DNA from: Chrysomallon squamiferum
Taxonomy: Eukaryota > Mollusca > Gastropoda > Neomphalida > Peltospiridae
Direction: 5' to 3'
Assembly (NCBI GenBank): GCA_012295275.1
Contig: CM022667.1
Coordinates: 6,669,832-6,733,831, forward strand
DNA: 64,000 bases
A model generated the notes under the pieces. That model ran no database searches. It was not told where the DNA came from and saw only the letters and a program-made list of their open reading frames with translations. Position 1 is the first letter of the stretch. Each line of letters begins with the position of its first letter. Of this stretch, positions 13,701-27,400 are shown piece by piece. Position numbers and translations under genes: made by a program.

Positions 13701-14013
13701 CTTCTGTATATATATGTTTATGTCTGTCTATGTATACATCTATCTATATGTGTTTCTGTGTGGACAGGATGTATCTATACATGTATCCATCCTTCTCTGT
13801 CCAGAAATTGCGAACCTGAAGAAAGAGAACCGGAAGCAGCTGAACGAGTTGTCGGTACTGATGACGGAGAAGCTCGACTTGAAGAAGCAGGTGCAGCGAC
13901 TGCAGGCGAAGTTGAAGGAGGAGTACTACAAGTACCGAGACGAGCTGGACAGCCGCAAACTGCTCATTTCCGAAATCACCAGTCTCAGGTTCATGCCAGA
14001 CTACCTCTTCTGA
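10663..14013 (+). CDS. TSNAXIP1 N-terminal-domain paralogue B, 260 aa
   Basis: Exons 10663-10684, 10970-11061, 11630-11818, 12819-12953, 13180-13245, 13425-13494 and 13805-14013. The frame closes at 261 codons. It starts MSKTDIFNKPN and holds NFLKAMENFLKKELKKLN, PSELRLQ, NEYEMMITHNKMKIRELEP and KEEYYKYRDELDSRKLL, and ends LRFMPDYLF. It aligns with paralogue A exon by exon (TP-K/R start block, 45-codon exon, 70-nt exon) and with the N-terminal third of TSNAXIP1. Helical, charged sequence suggests coiled coils; there is no signal peptide. The domain binding TSNAX in TSNAXIP1 is in the absent C-terminal region or unknown, so function is open. The first exon and the weak donor at 13246 (CCCA/GTTACA) are the least certain parts. 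A polyadenylation signal AATAAA lies at 14123. Confidence 0.83.
10718..10788. repeat. (CT)n microsatellite in intron 1 of paralogue B
   Basis: About 68 bp of uninterrupted CT dinucleotide. Confidence 0.95.
11113..11275. repeat. (TATG)n microsatellite
   Basis: Long TATG/GATG tetranucleotide array in intron 2 of paralogue B. A shorter inverse CATA run follows at about 11361-11440. Confidence 0.95.
12397..12448. repeat. (TG)n microsatellite in paralogue B intron
   Basis: TG repeats with one break. A (TTCA)n run lies further on at 12581-12622. Nothing else recognised in this 1-kb intron. Confidence 0.85.
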
Positions 14014-14459
14014 CCGAGCCAGCCTTCTGACTTCAGTTAAAAACAAACAACCAATTACAGACAGAACGGTTTTAGATTCATACTTTAACTTATGAGCTTA
14101 TTATAAGTATTTGAAATAGCGGAATAAAGACAGTATATATTTTTATTTATTTATTTATTTGTTTGAATTCATATAACGTTCTTCTTTTTTTTCTTTTTCT
14201 TTTCTTATTTTTTCTTTTTCTTTTCTTTTATTTTCTTTCTCTTTTTTGTACATCTCAGATTAAGAAATTATAATTTATTTTTGATATTAAATTTTTGGTG
14301 TAAAAATTAAAAAAAATAAAATAAATAAATAAATATCAGATATTTTCAAAATGGCGCCATTTTTTTACTCTTATTAATTCAGGCTTCCAGACGTTTGAAA
14401 TTTAAAACGGACTTTCTGAATTTTTTTATTGGGACGCTCTTTCTACTTTATTTCATACA

Positions 14460-14507
<48 letters not shown>

Positions 14508-15059
14508 TGGTACAAGTGAATTTCTGATAAAACGAAATTAGATACATGATAAGTAAACACATAAATAGCCTGAACTTAATAACTATTTTCCCAGCCGAAT
14601 GAAAGTTGTGTTATATTATTGTGTAAAATCACACACCTGCGTACGCGTGTATGTCAGTATGTGTGTGCGATCGCTTTCCTGTTTGTGATTTGTCGTTCGT
14701 GTGTGAAATACAACTTTGTTTTATCGAGTGCAGTAACTATATATATTACACGCTTGTTTTGTTTTTATAATACATCTAGTGTCGTGCTGTTGACACAGAT
14801 GGTTAAATTCAAAACTAGAAATAACGTTTCAGCGCCTGACTTGTCTGTACATTATTATCATTTATTCTGTTTCTATAATGAATCTATTTATATATTTGGA
14901 ATTTTTAGACAGATTTATCACTGTTTGTTTGTTTGTTAGATTATTTTACTGAATGAAAAATGAGATAGATAAACAATGAAATAAAGACTGAATTAAAAAT
15001 ATATACTTGTTTTGTTTTTATAATATATCTAGTGTCGTGCTGTTGGCACAGATGGTTAA

Positions 15060-15090
<31 letters not shown>

Positions 15091-15177
15091 TGTGTGTGTG
15101 TGTGTATGTGTGTGAGTGTGTATGTGAGTGTGTGTGTATGTGTGTGTGTATGTATGTGTATGTGTGTGTATGTATGT

Positions 15178-15245
<68 letters not shown>

Positions 15246-15320
15246 CGGCAGACTCGGCTAGGCTATGCAGTAGTAAAGCTCGACAGTAACCCATTCACGT
15301 GTTTTTATTTCGTTGTCGTT

Positions 15321-15373
<53 letters not shown>

Positions 15374-15900
15374 CGGTGTGTGTGATAAAAACATTAACAA
15401 AACATTTTTTTATTTACTTTTCTTTTCAAACTTTATTTCTTTCAAACTTTATTTCTTTCAATTTTTATTATTTATTTATTATTTATTTATTATTATTATT
15501 ATTGTTGTTGTTGTTGTTGTTGTTGTTATTATTATTATTATTAACATTATTATTATTATTATTCTTATTATTTTAATGAAGTAGATGGATGGGAGCAAGG
15601 TAGCTAGTCTTTTCAAGAGTTGTTTTGATATTTTTGTATATGCACTCCAAAAAAATTATTAAAAAATAATATAATAAAAGTTATTAATTAAATGAGTTTC
15701 GTGTGTTGAATATTCGGAATAAAAATAAAGAAAAGAAATTAATATGTGAAAATCTAGACAAACTGTCTATAGTTCCCAAGTCCAGGACACTCTTTTTTGC
15801 CGATACACAGTTTAGTACGATATAAATAAATGCAAAGTGGTCGTTTATAACCTAGACTTTGGTTGGTTGTCTTTTTGGATATACCCAATGATAAATTTTG
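14014..15900. other. Intergenic region between paralogue B and RANBP9/10
   Basis: Contains AATAAA at 14123, an (ATT)n run (14461-14507), a 57-bp direct duplication (about 14752-14808 and 15005-15061), (TATG/TG)n at 15060-15243, (GT)n at 15325-15372 and TTA/TTG trinucleotides at 15468-15565. No coding sequence found. Confidence 0.7.
15060..15372. repeat. (TG)n / (TATG)n microsatellites
   Basis: Two long TG arrays separated by about 80 bp of unique sequence. Confidence 0.95.
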
Positions 15901-15968
15901 TAACGAACCTCATTAATATCTTAAGGAGAACGTCACATCCGGGTTTTGTTTAAGGTTGCAGAAAGAAG

Positions 15969-18900
15969 ATGGCGACCACTGGGGGAGCAAATATAGGTGA
16001 ACTGCAAACTGCTCAGGAATCAACGGATCGTTTAAAACTACTCTATCCAGCTGTCAATGAAGACGATACTCCGATACCTCGATCATGGAGTCCGAAAGAT
16101 AAATATAACTTCATAGGATTATCGAAAAACAATCTGCGAGCTCATTATAAAGGTAAGGCAGGGCTCGTACGAGAACAATGACATTATTTTGGTTTTATAA
16201 ATAGAATCTTACTATCTGCGTTATTTCGATGTCAGTTTTGGCAGACGAAGCGTGTATTTGTCAACCAGTAACGATAGATTTCATTTGTTGGTAGACTTTG
16301 TATTTTTATAATATTATTATATTTCAGTTTGGTTTAAAAATAAATAATTCTGCCAATACACCAGTGACTGATAAACAAACCAGAAATCAGATAATTAAAC
16401 CGAGAATGGCGAAATGGTTACATTGTGAAACTGCTAGGTTATGATACAGTTGTAAATATTTACATGCCAACAGTCACTAACATGAGAATGCAGCAGACAT
16501 CGACATTTAAAACAACTAAAGAAATATTTTAACTATTTTATGTATTTATAAAATGTAAATTATAATGTAACAAATGTATGATTTTAAAATATGAATATTA
16601 TTGAAAACACTTTATAAACAGCTTCAATGAAAAAGAATAAAACAGGATTTGTTTTTCTGTATATAGATTACAGTGTATACATTCATTTTAATAATAAGTC
16701 TGTGTCAGTGGCCATTGGCTAGTAGTAAACAGCTGATTTTCAGAATAAATGTCGTTAATTTACCACACCAGATGTCAGAATGTTCAGATTAAATGTAGAT
16801 GACACAGATAATTATTATACAGCAAAGTAGAAAGTAATCAAGTATATTTTTTTTATAATTTATTTTATAATTTTATTTTTTTATTATTTTATTTCTGTTA
16901 TAATATATATTTTTTTTAATTCTATTAAACAAAAACAAATACACTTTAAAATACATAAACAATAAAAAGAAATAATAATAATAATAATAAATATGATAAA
17001 TCATAATAACACCAGTATAAATATTATTTTCCAGGCAACCATGTACCATTCATGGGTTATTATATGTTTTATTATTGCAAATAAACATTGCAAAATTTGA
17101 TTGCTGAACATTTTTAAGATTTCAGAATTATAAATCAGGAATAAAATGTATATATGCTCTTTCCCATCATAGTAACATAATAATTTGAAGTTACACATTC
17201 CTTTTCCACATCAGTTTTATTAAATTTCCATCTCTGAATGATAAAATGAAATATCAAAGAGACATAGCAGAAAATGTTCTCTCCAAACAGTCTACCAGAT
17301 TCTTGTTACAAGATAATTAAATTTTGAAAACAAACTTTTAAGTACTTTCCAATAAACTTACTAATATGAATGTTGCTTTTTGTATTTTTACATATAAAAC
17401 AAACAAAAAAAAGAAATACCTGCTATATCACAAAAGTATGCAGTATGCAGTTAAAGTCATTCAAATTAAAACTTTACAGTGTATGTATGTTGGACTGATG
17501 AAGAGATTTGAACCTGTGATGTGTAGCATTGCAGGTTACTTGTCTACCAGTAAAATAAATTCACTCCGACACTGATTTCTGTCTGGTGTCACTGTTAAAA
17601 TTAAGTGTACTTAGTTACAAAAAATTTATTTGTCATCAGTCATCCAGAACAAGTGTTTTCTTGCAAACTTCATTGTTACTGCAGTTTTTGTTATTAAATT
17701 TTTTTTTTTTTTTTTTTTTCAAATACATTTTCTTCTTCTTTTTTTTTCTCTCTCTCTGTTTTTTTATTATTATTTTTTTAATGATGAAATAAACTGGGTA
17801 ATTTTCTGTCATTTGTGTGGTTGTTTTTAAGCACTTGCTAAAACTGATCTCTCTACATTTGTAAATTAACTTTATGGATTAAGTTTGAGATTTTGTTTGT
17901 ATTTTATTAATTTTAAAAGTATTTTCTTCTAGACATTGAGACTAAGAAAAATGATGATGTGATTTTGTCTTAACTGATTTCAGGTTTGGGTAAAACCCCT
18001 AAAGATGCTGCCAGTGTTCGCGCCACCCACCCGATTCCTGTCGCCTGTGGGGTGTACTACTTCGAAGTGAAAATCATCAGCAAGGGCAGGGATGGGTGAG
18101 TGATTAAAACTCCTAACATGATAAATCTGCCTCACAAGACTTTATTAGTTTTAAACTGCGTACTTCTCATAAACAGCAGCCAGTTGATACATGTGTTTAA
18201 TAATCAAGTTATTTTTGACAATTACCATAAACTAAGCATAACGTATTTGGATATAACATTCTGTTTGATATGTTACTCTGAAAACATAGAACAGTATCAG
18301 AAGTCTCACAGATTGAAATAATGTCTTGGTGTTAAGAATTGATGATTTCAACGTAAATAATCATAAACTGACTTGGTATTAGAGTTCAGTTCAAGGTAAA
18401 TAAATAATGGTTTGTGATAAGAGTTGACGATTTCAAAGTCAATAATAAATTATGGTTTGATATTAGAACTGATGATTTCAAGATAAATAATAAATAACAA
18501 CTTGGTATTAGAATTGACAGTTTCAAGGTAGATTTGGTGTTAGGGTTGGTGATTTCAGGGTATGTGATAAATAGTTGTGTATTTGTTTTAGGTTATAACT
18601 AATTAGGTTTAACTTGTTGACTACTGAGTTTGCTATCACTCTCTGTTAAAACAAGTTCTGTCTAAGGCTGCAGTAGATGGTACCCAACCACCGACTGCAC
18701 AGAATGTTGAAAGTGTGGTCCACTGCACCAGATGTTTGTTTACAGTGTACTGTGACCACTTCACACAGTCACTGCAGTTGAAGTCAAAATCAGGACCACT
18801 CAAGACAGCACAAACACACACAGTTTTTATTTCTAATTTGAATTATACCAAGTTGTTTTGCAGTCAAATGTGAAATGTGCAGACATAAACATACAAAGCT

Positions 18901-21900
18901 TTTTGTAGACTGCATGTAAAATTAGATAACACATTTTTATGTTAATTCATTTTACAAAGTTATTGGTGTTAGTGTCGTGTGGGTAGAGAGAAAGAAGAGT
19001 GAGAGAGCATATTGTTGAATTTACAACAAAGGTTTTGAGACATCTCAGTATAGAAAACTATGGATAAGTTTCTTTTTATGACTAGATAGAATTACAGTAT
19101 GTAAATGTGAGCCTCTGTATACTTTATAATACACAAATAGACAGTTTTATAAAAGTTATAAAATACAAATAGTTATTCTATGAATCATTCCAGTTTAGTA
19201 CATAGGCATTTCTGTATAATTTGTAAATAAAATAAATTAATAATAATAACTTTTTTAAAACAGAATTGTGCGAAGACATGGTAGGTACTTGCGTCTAATG
19301 TTCCAAATAAGTGACTGCTAGTTTTGACAGTTATGGTTATTTTATATCAGAAAACATATAACTAAATGATATACAGAACATATGAAATGAGCAGTCTACA
19401 AACCTAACACTGAAACCTCTAATGTCATTGTCAGCTTAACATACTGTTACTTTCATTTTGCTTTATTTTAATTTATATTTTATAAATAAATTAAAACATA
19501 TACAACTTCCACACACCAGTACAGAAACTGAGAGAGACACACACACAAAAAGATAAATAAATATATAAATATTTTAAGTGTGATTCATAGGCATGGGTTT
19601 CAACTACTGCGCCACAAAGAACAACACTACCTTTCGACAGGATATTAAACCAAATAAAGTCGTTTATAAAACATGTTTTCTTTCTGCCAGCTGAGATTAA
19701 CCCCTGAAGCAACAAAGGGCTGTGCTTTATTAATCTTTCTTTGTTTACTTTTTTATCATGTCATTGACCTCTGCTTGACCTTTTGCAAGTCATCAGCTGC
19801 ATAAATGATTTCATTCTGTCAGCATTTTCCTTCTCTTTAACAAAGTTAAATTTTGATCTGTCAGTTGATGTGTGTAATTTTGTTGATCTTAACTTTTAGA
19901 AAAAAACCCACACAGTAACTTCAGTGAGACTGTGTGAGAATAAAAACATGTTAGTGTGTAACAATGGTTAAACACTACAAGTTCAAATCTAATTTCACAT
20001 TTGATAAATTTTAGTTACTAGAATAAAATAATTACCTCAGTGTGACTACATGTGAATAAGTATGTTACTGCCTAAAAAAAGGTAGATATTCAAATCATGT
20101 TAATTTATTTACCGGTATTACTTCAGTGAATACATACTTACATTTTTATTTTTATTTTATTTTTAATATTGGATCAGTACAGGTACATTAACAATGGTGT
20201 AAACTGTAATTTACAAATGTGTTTTATTATTTTTGTTTATACTTGTTGAAAGTAAGTCAGGTTTGTACTGGTTGCTCAGTGAAGCATGACTGAACAGGTA
20301 TTACATGTTACATTAATGTTTACCTTTTTATGTACTCATAATACTGTCAGCTGATACTTACTATTCTCAGTGTACATTATGTATGTGTGAGTTGTGTGTG
20401 TGTGTGTGTGTGTGTTTTGTGCTGGGAGCTGCAGGTTGCTAGTTACATTTGAAATAAAAACACATTATCTACACAACCTGTCTGTGTGTGTGTGTGTACA
20501 CCAGTCATTGTCAGACACTGTCAGTTAACCACCATTTGCTACCCAGCTACAGATTGGCACCATCACACAGTCTGGCACACTAACACACTAACAAGTATCT
20601 GAGACTGATAGACTGTACTACTAAAGAGATGGAGTTGAAATCTTCACTGGTTGTAGACATGTTTTCAGATAGATTTACAAGATGTTGGTGAAGTCTGCAT
20701 AAATAAAAACTGATTCATAAAACTGCAGTTTAGATTAAGTAAAAGGTAACTGAGTAGAGACATCTGCAGTAGATACATTTGTGAAAGAGCTGATGAAGAA
20801 CAGAGACCTGCACAAGACAGTGTAGCTAATCTGGATAGCAGCCAAGTAAACAAACAGTGTCACAGCTATTTATATTTCATGTACACACACTGCAGTGTAC
20901 TGTCTGTGTTACTTAACATTTATATCTGATACACACACACTGTGCTGTACTGTGTTACTTAACATTTATATCTGATATACACACACTGCAGTGTACTGTC
21001 TGTGTTACTTAACATTTATATCTGATACACACACACTGTGCTGTACTGTGTTACTTAACATTTATATCTGATATACACACACTGCACTGTACTGTGTTAC
21101 TTAACATTTATATCTGATATATACACTGCAAGTACTGTGTTACTTAACATTTATATCTGATATACACACACTGTGCTGTACTGTGTTACTTAACATTTAT
21201 ATCTGATATACACACACTGCACTGTACTGTGTTACTTAACATTTATATCTGATATATACACTGCAAGTACTGTGTTACTTAACATTTATATCTGATATAC
21301 ACACACTGCAGTGTACTGTGTTACTTAACATTTGTATCTGATATACACACTGCAGTGTACTGTGTTACTTAACATTTATATCTGATATACACACACTGCA
21401 GTGTACTGTGTTACTTAACATTTATATCTGATATATACACTGCAAGTACTGTGTTACTTAACATTTATATCTGATATACACACACTGCACTGTACTGTGT
21501 TACTTAACATTTATATCTGATATATACACACTGCAGTGTACTGTGTTACTTAACATTTATATCTGATATACACACACTGTGCTGTACTGTGTTACTTAAC
21601 ATTTATATCTGATATACACACACTGCAGTGTACTGTGTTTTACTTAACATTTATATCTGATATACACACACTGTGCTGTACTGTGTTACTTAACATTTAT
21701 ATCTGATATACACACACTGTACTGTACTGTTACTTAACATTTATATCTGATATACATACACTGCACTGTACTGTGTTACTTAATATTTATATCTGATATA
21801 CACACACTGCAGTGTACTGTGTTTTACTTAACATTTATATCTGATATACATGCACTGTACTGTGTTACTTAACATTTATATCTGATATACACACATTGCA

Positions 21901-23780
21901 GTGTACTGTCTGTGTTACTTAACCTTTATATCTGATATACACACACTGCAGTGTACTGTCTGTGTTACTTAACATTTATATCTGATACACACACACTGCA
22001 GTGTACTGTGTTACTTAACATTTATATCTGATATACACACACTGCAGTGTACTGTGTTACTTAACATTTATATCTGATATACACACACTGCACTGTACTG
22101 TGTTACTTAACATTTATATCTGATATACACACACTGCAAGTACTGTGTTACTTAACATTTATATCTGATATACACACACTGTGCTGTACTGTGTTACTTA
22201 ACATTTATATCTGATATATACACACTGCAGTGTACTGTGTTTGTTACTTAACATTTATATCTGATATACACACACTGCAGTGTACTGTCTGTGTTACTTA
22301 ACATATCTGATATATACACACTGCAGTGTACTGTGTTACTTAACATTTATATCTGATATACACACACTGCACTGTACTGTTACTTAACATTTATATCTGA
22401 TATAACACTGCACTTTTACTAACATTTATATCTGATATACACACACTGCATGTACTGTGTTACTTAACATTTATATCTGATATACACACACTGCAAGTAC
22501 TGTTACTTAACATTTATATCTGATATACACACACTGCACTGTACTGTGTTACTTAACATTTATATCTGATATACACACACTGCACTGTACTGTTACTTAA
22601 CATTTATATCTGATATACACACACTGCACTGTACTGTGTTACTTAACATTTATATCTGATATACACACACTGCATGTACTGTGTTACTTAACATTTATAT
22701 CTGATATACACACACTGCACTGTACTGTTACTTAACATTTATATCTGATATACACACACTGCACTGTACTGTGTTACTTAACATTTATATCTGATATACA
22801 CGCACTGCACTGTACTGTTACTTAACATTTATATCTGATATACACACACTGCACTGTACTGTGTTATGGATATACACACACTGCACTGTACTGTTACTTA
22901 ACATTTATATCTGATATACACACACTGCACTGTACTGTGTTACTTAACATTTATATCTGATATACACACACTGCAGTGTACTGTGTTTTACTTAACATTT
23001 ATATCTGATATACATGCACTGTACTGTGTTACTTAACATTTATATCTGATATACACACATTGCAGTGTACTGTCTGTGTTACTTAACATTTATATCTGAT
23101 ATACACACACTGCAGTGTACTGTCTGTGTTACTTAACATTTATATCTGATATACACACACTGCAGTGTACTGTCTGTGTTACTTAACATTTATATCTGAT
23201 ATACACACACTGCAGTGTACTGTGTTTTACTTAACATTTATATCTGATATACATGCACTGTACTGTGTTACTTAACATTTTTATCTGATATACACACATT
23301 GCAGTGTACTGTATGTGTTACTTAACATTTGTATCACATTAGTGACACACACACACTCAAACTGGTGTACTCTGTTACTCAAAATGTATATCTGATATAC
23401 ACACACACACACAAAATAGTGTACTCTGTTACTCAAAATGTATATCTGATATACACACACACAAAATAGTGTACTCTGTTACTCAAAATGTATATGTGAT
23501 ACACACACACACACAAACTAGCGTACTCTGTTAACAAATTAAGCAAAGATGTACAGAAAAGTGATAGTTAATAAAACAGTATTAGTTAAAAAAAAAAAAA
23601 ATAATACAACTGTTAAAAAGAAATGAAGACAGATGGTCAGTTAGTGCAGTTTCATCATACAGTGTTTTTTACCTGATTTTAAATTTAATTTATCAAAAAA
23701 GATTTCACACTGGAAAGAGATAAATTAAGAGAGCCACAGACAAACTTCATAAAATAGCAGCAATACACATGCACACGCGT

Positions 23781-23817
<37 letters not shown>

Positions 23818-24408
23818 AATATTTACAGAGACTTGCAAACAAGAAAAAATTAAGAAATAAAACTTATCCATTTGACATTTTGTGTTTTTATTCTCAAATG
23901 TTATTAACATTTTTCAATTTCAGTGAGTGTAAGTCAGAAAGATGTACATAAGTATAATGAGAATGTGTTTTATTTTGTGTGTGTGTGTGTGAGAGAAAGA
24001 GACACTATAGGTGTGTACATGTGAAATATATGAGCAAGAAGATTTTTTTATATGTGCTCCCTGTAGTTCCCAGCAAGATATGAGAGTAACAAAATGATGT
24101 TTTGTGTTTTCTAAAATTGTAATAAATATATTTCTGTCATTTTTATTTTTTTTTTTTTAAGTTGTTATTTATTATTATTATTACGCTGTGTATTTTAAGA
24201 AGAGAAATATAATAAGTATTTATAAAAAATGTATTTCAGGTTTATGGGTATAGGACTCTCAGCTCAAGGTGTCAACATGAACAGTCTTCCAGGTAAAACA
24301 GACTTTGTGCTTTCTACTGTATGTATGTCAAAATAAACATAACACTGTTTGGATTTTCTTTACATCAGAATTTTCATTATTTCTTTTTGTATAATTTTTA
24401 TATATATA

Positions 24409-24472
<64 letters not shown>

Positions 24473-27400
24473 TTTTGATAATTAATAACATATATTTAAA
24501 TAATGTAAAGTAAAATGATAATTCTAAAAAACATTTAAAATCAATCAGATTTTGTACTGTGAACTGTAGATAAAATAACTGAACATTCAATATTTCACAG
24601 GATGGCAGAAGCACTCTTATGGTTACCATGGTGATGATGGCAACTCTTTCTGCTCGTCGGGAACTGGCCAACCATACGGTCCGACATTTACAACGGGTGA
24701 TGTGATTGGCTGCTGTGTGAACCTGATAGAAAACTCGTGTTTCTACACCAAGAACGGGGTGAATCTAGGCAAGCTTTAACCTGTTCTTCACAGATTCATG
24801 TTTATAATTTTTATTAATATTCTTGTTGTTGTAAAATTTAAGAAACCTAGTTTCACCATTTCAGAGTGTGTGTTGTTTACTCCAGTCAGTTTACTCCACA
24901 TAAAAACACCAGGTGTTCTTTTTTTAACAAATTTTCTTCTTTTTCTTGTTTTTTTCAGGGGTTGCATTCACAGATCTACCAGTAAGTATTTTTGTCATTT
25001 TGAATTGGTATTTTAAACATTATTATTGTTAGCAGAACTGGTGACTGTGGATTACCAAGTTACTTAATTATGCATGTTACAATGCAAACACACATAACCT
25101 CACTAATAGTTATTAGAGTTTTGTTTCCAAAAATAAATAAGAGTAATAGATTATCAATTTTTTTTTGTAATTATATTTATATTAGATTACATTCCTCATT
25201 ATATTCTGTTTTAACAACAAACAACAAAACAGGCTCACGAAAGAACAATATGAAATTTTAGCATTACCATAGGCACTCTTTAACATTTTTTATTTCTTCC
25301 AAGTTCATTGAAGTTTTTATTTGCTCTTTTTTTTTTTTTAAATTGATTTATTTGCTAAAATGTTCACCTTTTGTTTATGTGTTGTCTTCATGTTTGTTTA
25401 CGTAACATGTACATGTTTGTTTACATGTTGACTTGATGTTTGTTTACGTAACATGTACATGTTTGTTTACATGTTGACTTGATGTTTGTTTACGTGTTGT
25501 TTATCAGACAAAGCTGTACCCGACAGTTGGTCTGCAGACTCCAGGTGAAGTTGTTGAAGCAAATTTTGGACAAAGTCCTTTCATCTTCGACATTGAAGAT
25601 TACATGAAGGTCAGCTATATTCTTCTGTGCTTTACTTTAACACCAAAAATACAAGAAAAATATAAATTTTGCTGATATCCTGCACCTGATGCTTTCTTTG
25701 TGTTTCAGGGTCATAAAACAGTTTGTTATGAATCAATTAGTTGTTCCCTTGAAACGGAAAAAATAATAACCATGTATATTCATGTGCAGTAAGAATATGT
25801 TTTATATTTCAAAGAATGGCATATGAAAATAGTTGATGTGCAAGTGTTAATAAAAAAAAGTTTGTGTTTTACAAGTAATGATGTGTTTTACTAGTAAAGA
25901 TGTGTTTTACAAGTAATGATGTGTTTTGTTTGAAGGAATGGCGTATGAAGACGAAGTTGACAGTGGAAAGATTTCCTGTCACAGACAGACGAGGAGAATG
26001 GCAGACAGCCTTACAACAGTAAAACATTTTTATCTACTTCACACAACAGTAAAACATTTATCTACTTCACACTTACAACAGTAAAACATTTTTATCTACA
26101 TCACACTTACAACAGTAAAACATTTTTCTACTTCACACTTACATTTTTATCTACTTCACACTTACAACAGTAAAACATTTTTTATCTACTTCACACTTAC
26201 AACAGTAAAACATTTTTATCTACTTCACATAACAGTAAAACATTTATCTACTTCACACTTAAAATAGTAAAACATTTATCTACTTCACACTTACAACAGT
26301 AAAACATTTATCTACTTCACACTTACAACAGTAAAACATTTTTATCTACTTCACATAACAGTAAAACATTTATCTACTTCACACTTACAACAGTAAAACA
26401 TTTATCTACTTCACACTTAGAACAGTAAAACATTTTTATCTAACAGTAAAACATTTTTTATCTACTTCACACTTAGAACAGTAAAACATTTTTTATCTAC
26501 TTCACACTTACAACAGTAAAACATTTTTTTATCTTCTTCACACAACAGTAAAACATTTTTTATCTACTTCACACTTACAACAGTAAAACATTTTTTATCT
26601 ACTTCACACTTACAACAGTAAAACATTTTTTATCTTCTTCACATTTACAACAGTAAAACATTTTTTATCTACTTCACACTTACAACAGTAAAACATTTTT
26701 TATCTACTTCACACTTACAACAGTAAAACATTTTTTATCTTCATCACTTACAACAATAATACTTTATATATCTGATTATTTGATATTACAGTAATATTTT
26801 TGACTGTACTACAACTTACAACAAATGACACTGTAAAGTGGCAGTTTTTTAGATCAAGGATGCTGTATTTTCTCTGTGTGTGTTTATACAAGTAGTCTGT
26901 GTTTCTGTGTTGTTTATAACAGTAAAACTGTTTTTTAGTCTGTGTTTCTGTGTTGTTTATACAAGTAGTCTGTGTTTCAGGAAACACCTTTTATCTGTGT
27001 GTGTTTATACAAGTAGTCTGTGTTTCTGTGTGTGTTTATACAAGTTTTTTTCATTGTGTCCACCTATCTGTGTACTGTTTCTGTGTGTGTTTATACAAGT
27101 AGTCTGTGTTTCTGTGTGTGTTTATACAAGTTTTTTTCTGTGTGTCAAGTAGTCTGTGTTTCAGTGTGTGTTTATACAAGTAGTCTGTGTTTCAGGATTG
27201 TGTCCACCTATCTGTGTACTGTGTTTCTGTGTGTGTTTATACAAGCAGTCTGTGTTTGTGTGTGTTTATACAAGTAGTCTGTGTTTCAGGATTGTGTCCA
27301 CCTATCTGTGTACTGTGTTTCTGTGTGTGTTTATACAAGTAGTCTGTGTTTCAGGATTGTGTCCACCTATCTGTGTACTGTGTTTCTGTGTGTGTTTATA

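Noticed and set aside
17699-17720. Poly-T as a retroposon tail
   Set aside because: Poly-T and poly-A runs are common in all introns here and no target duplication was seen.
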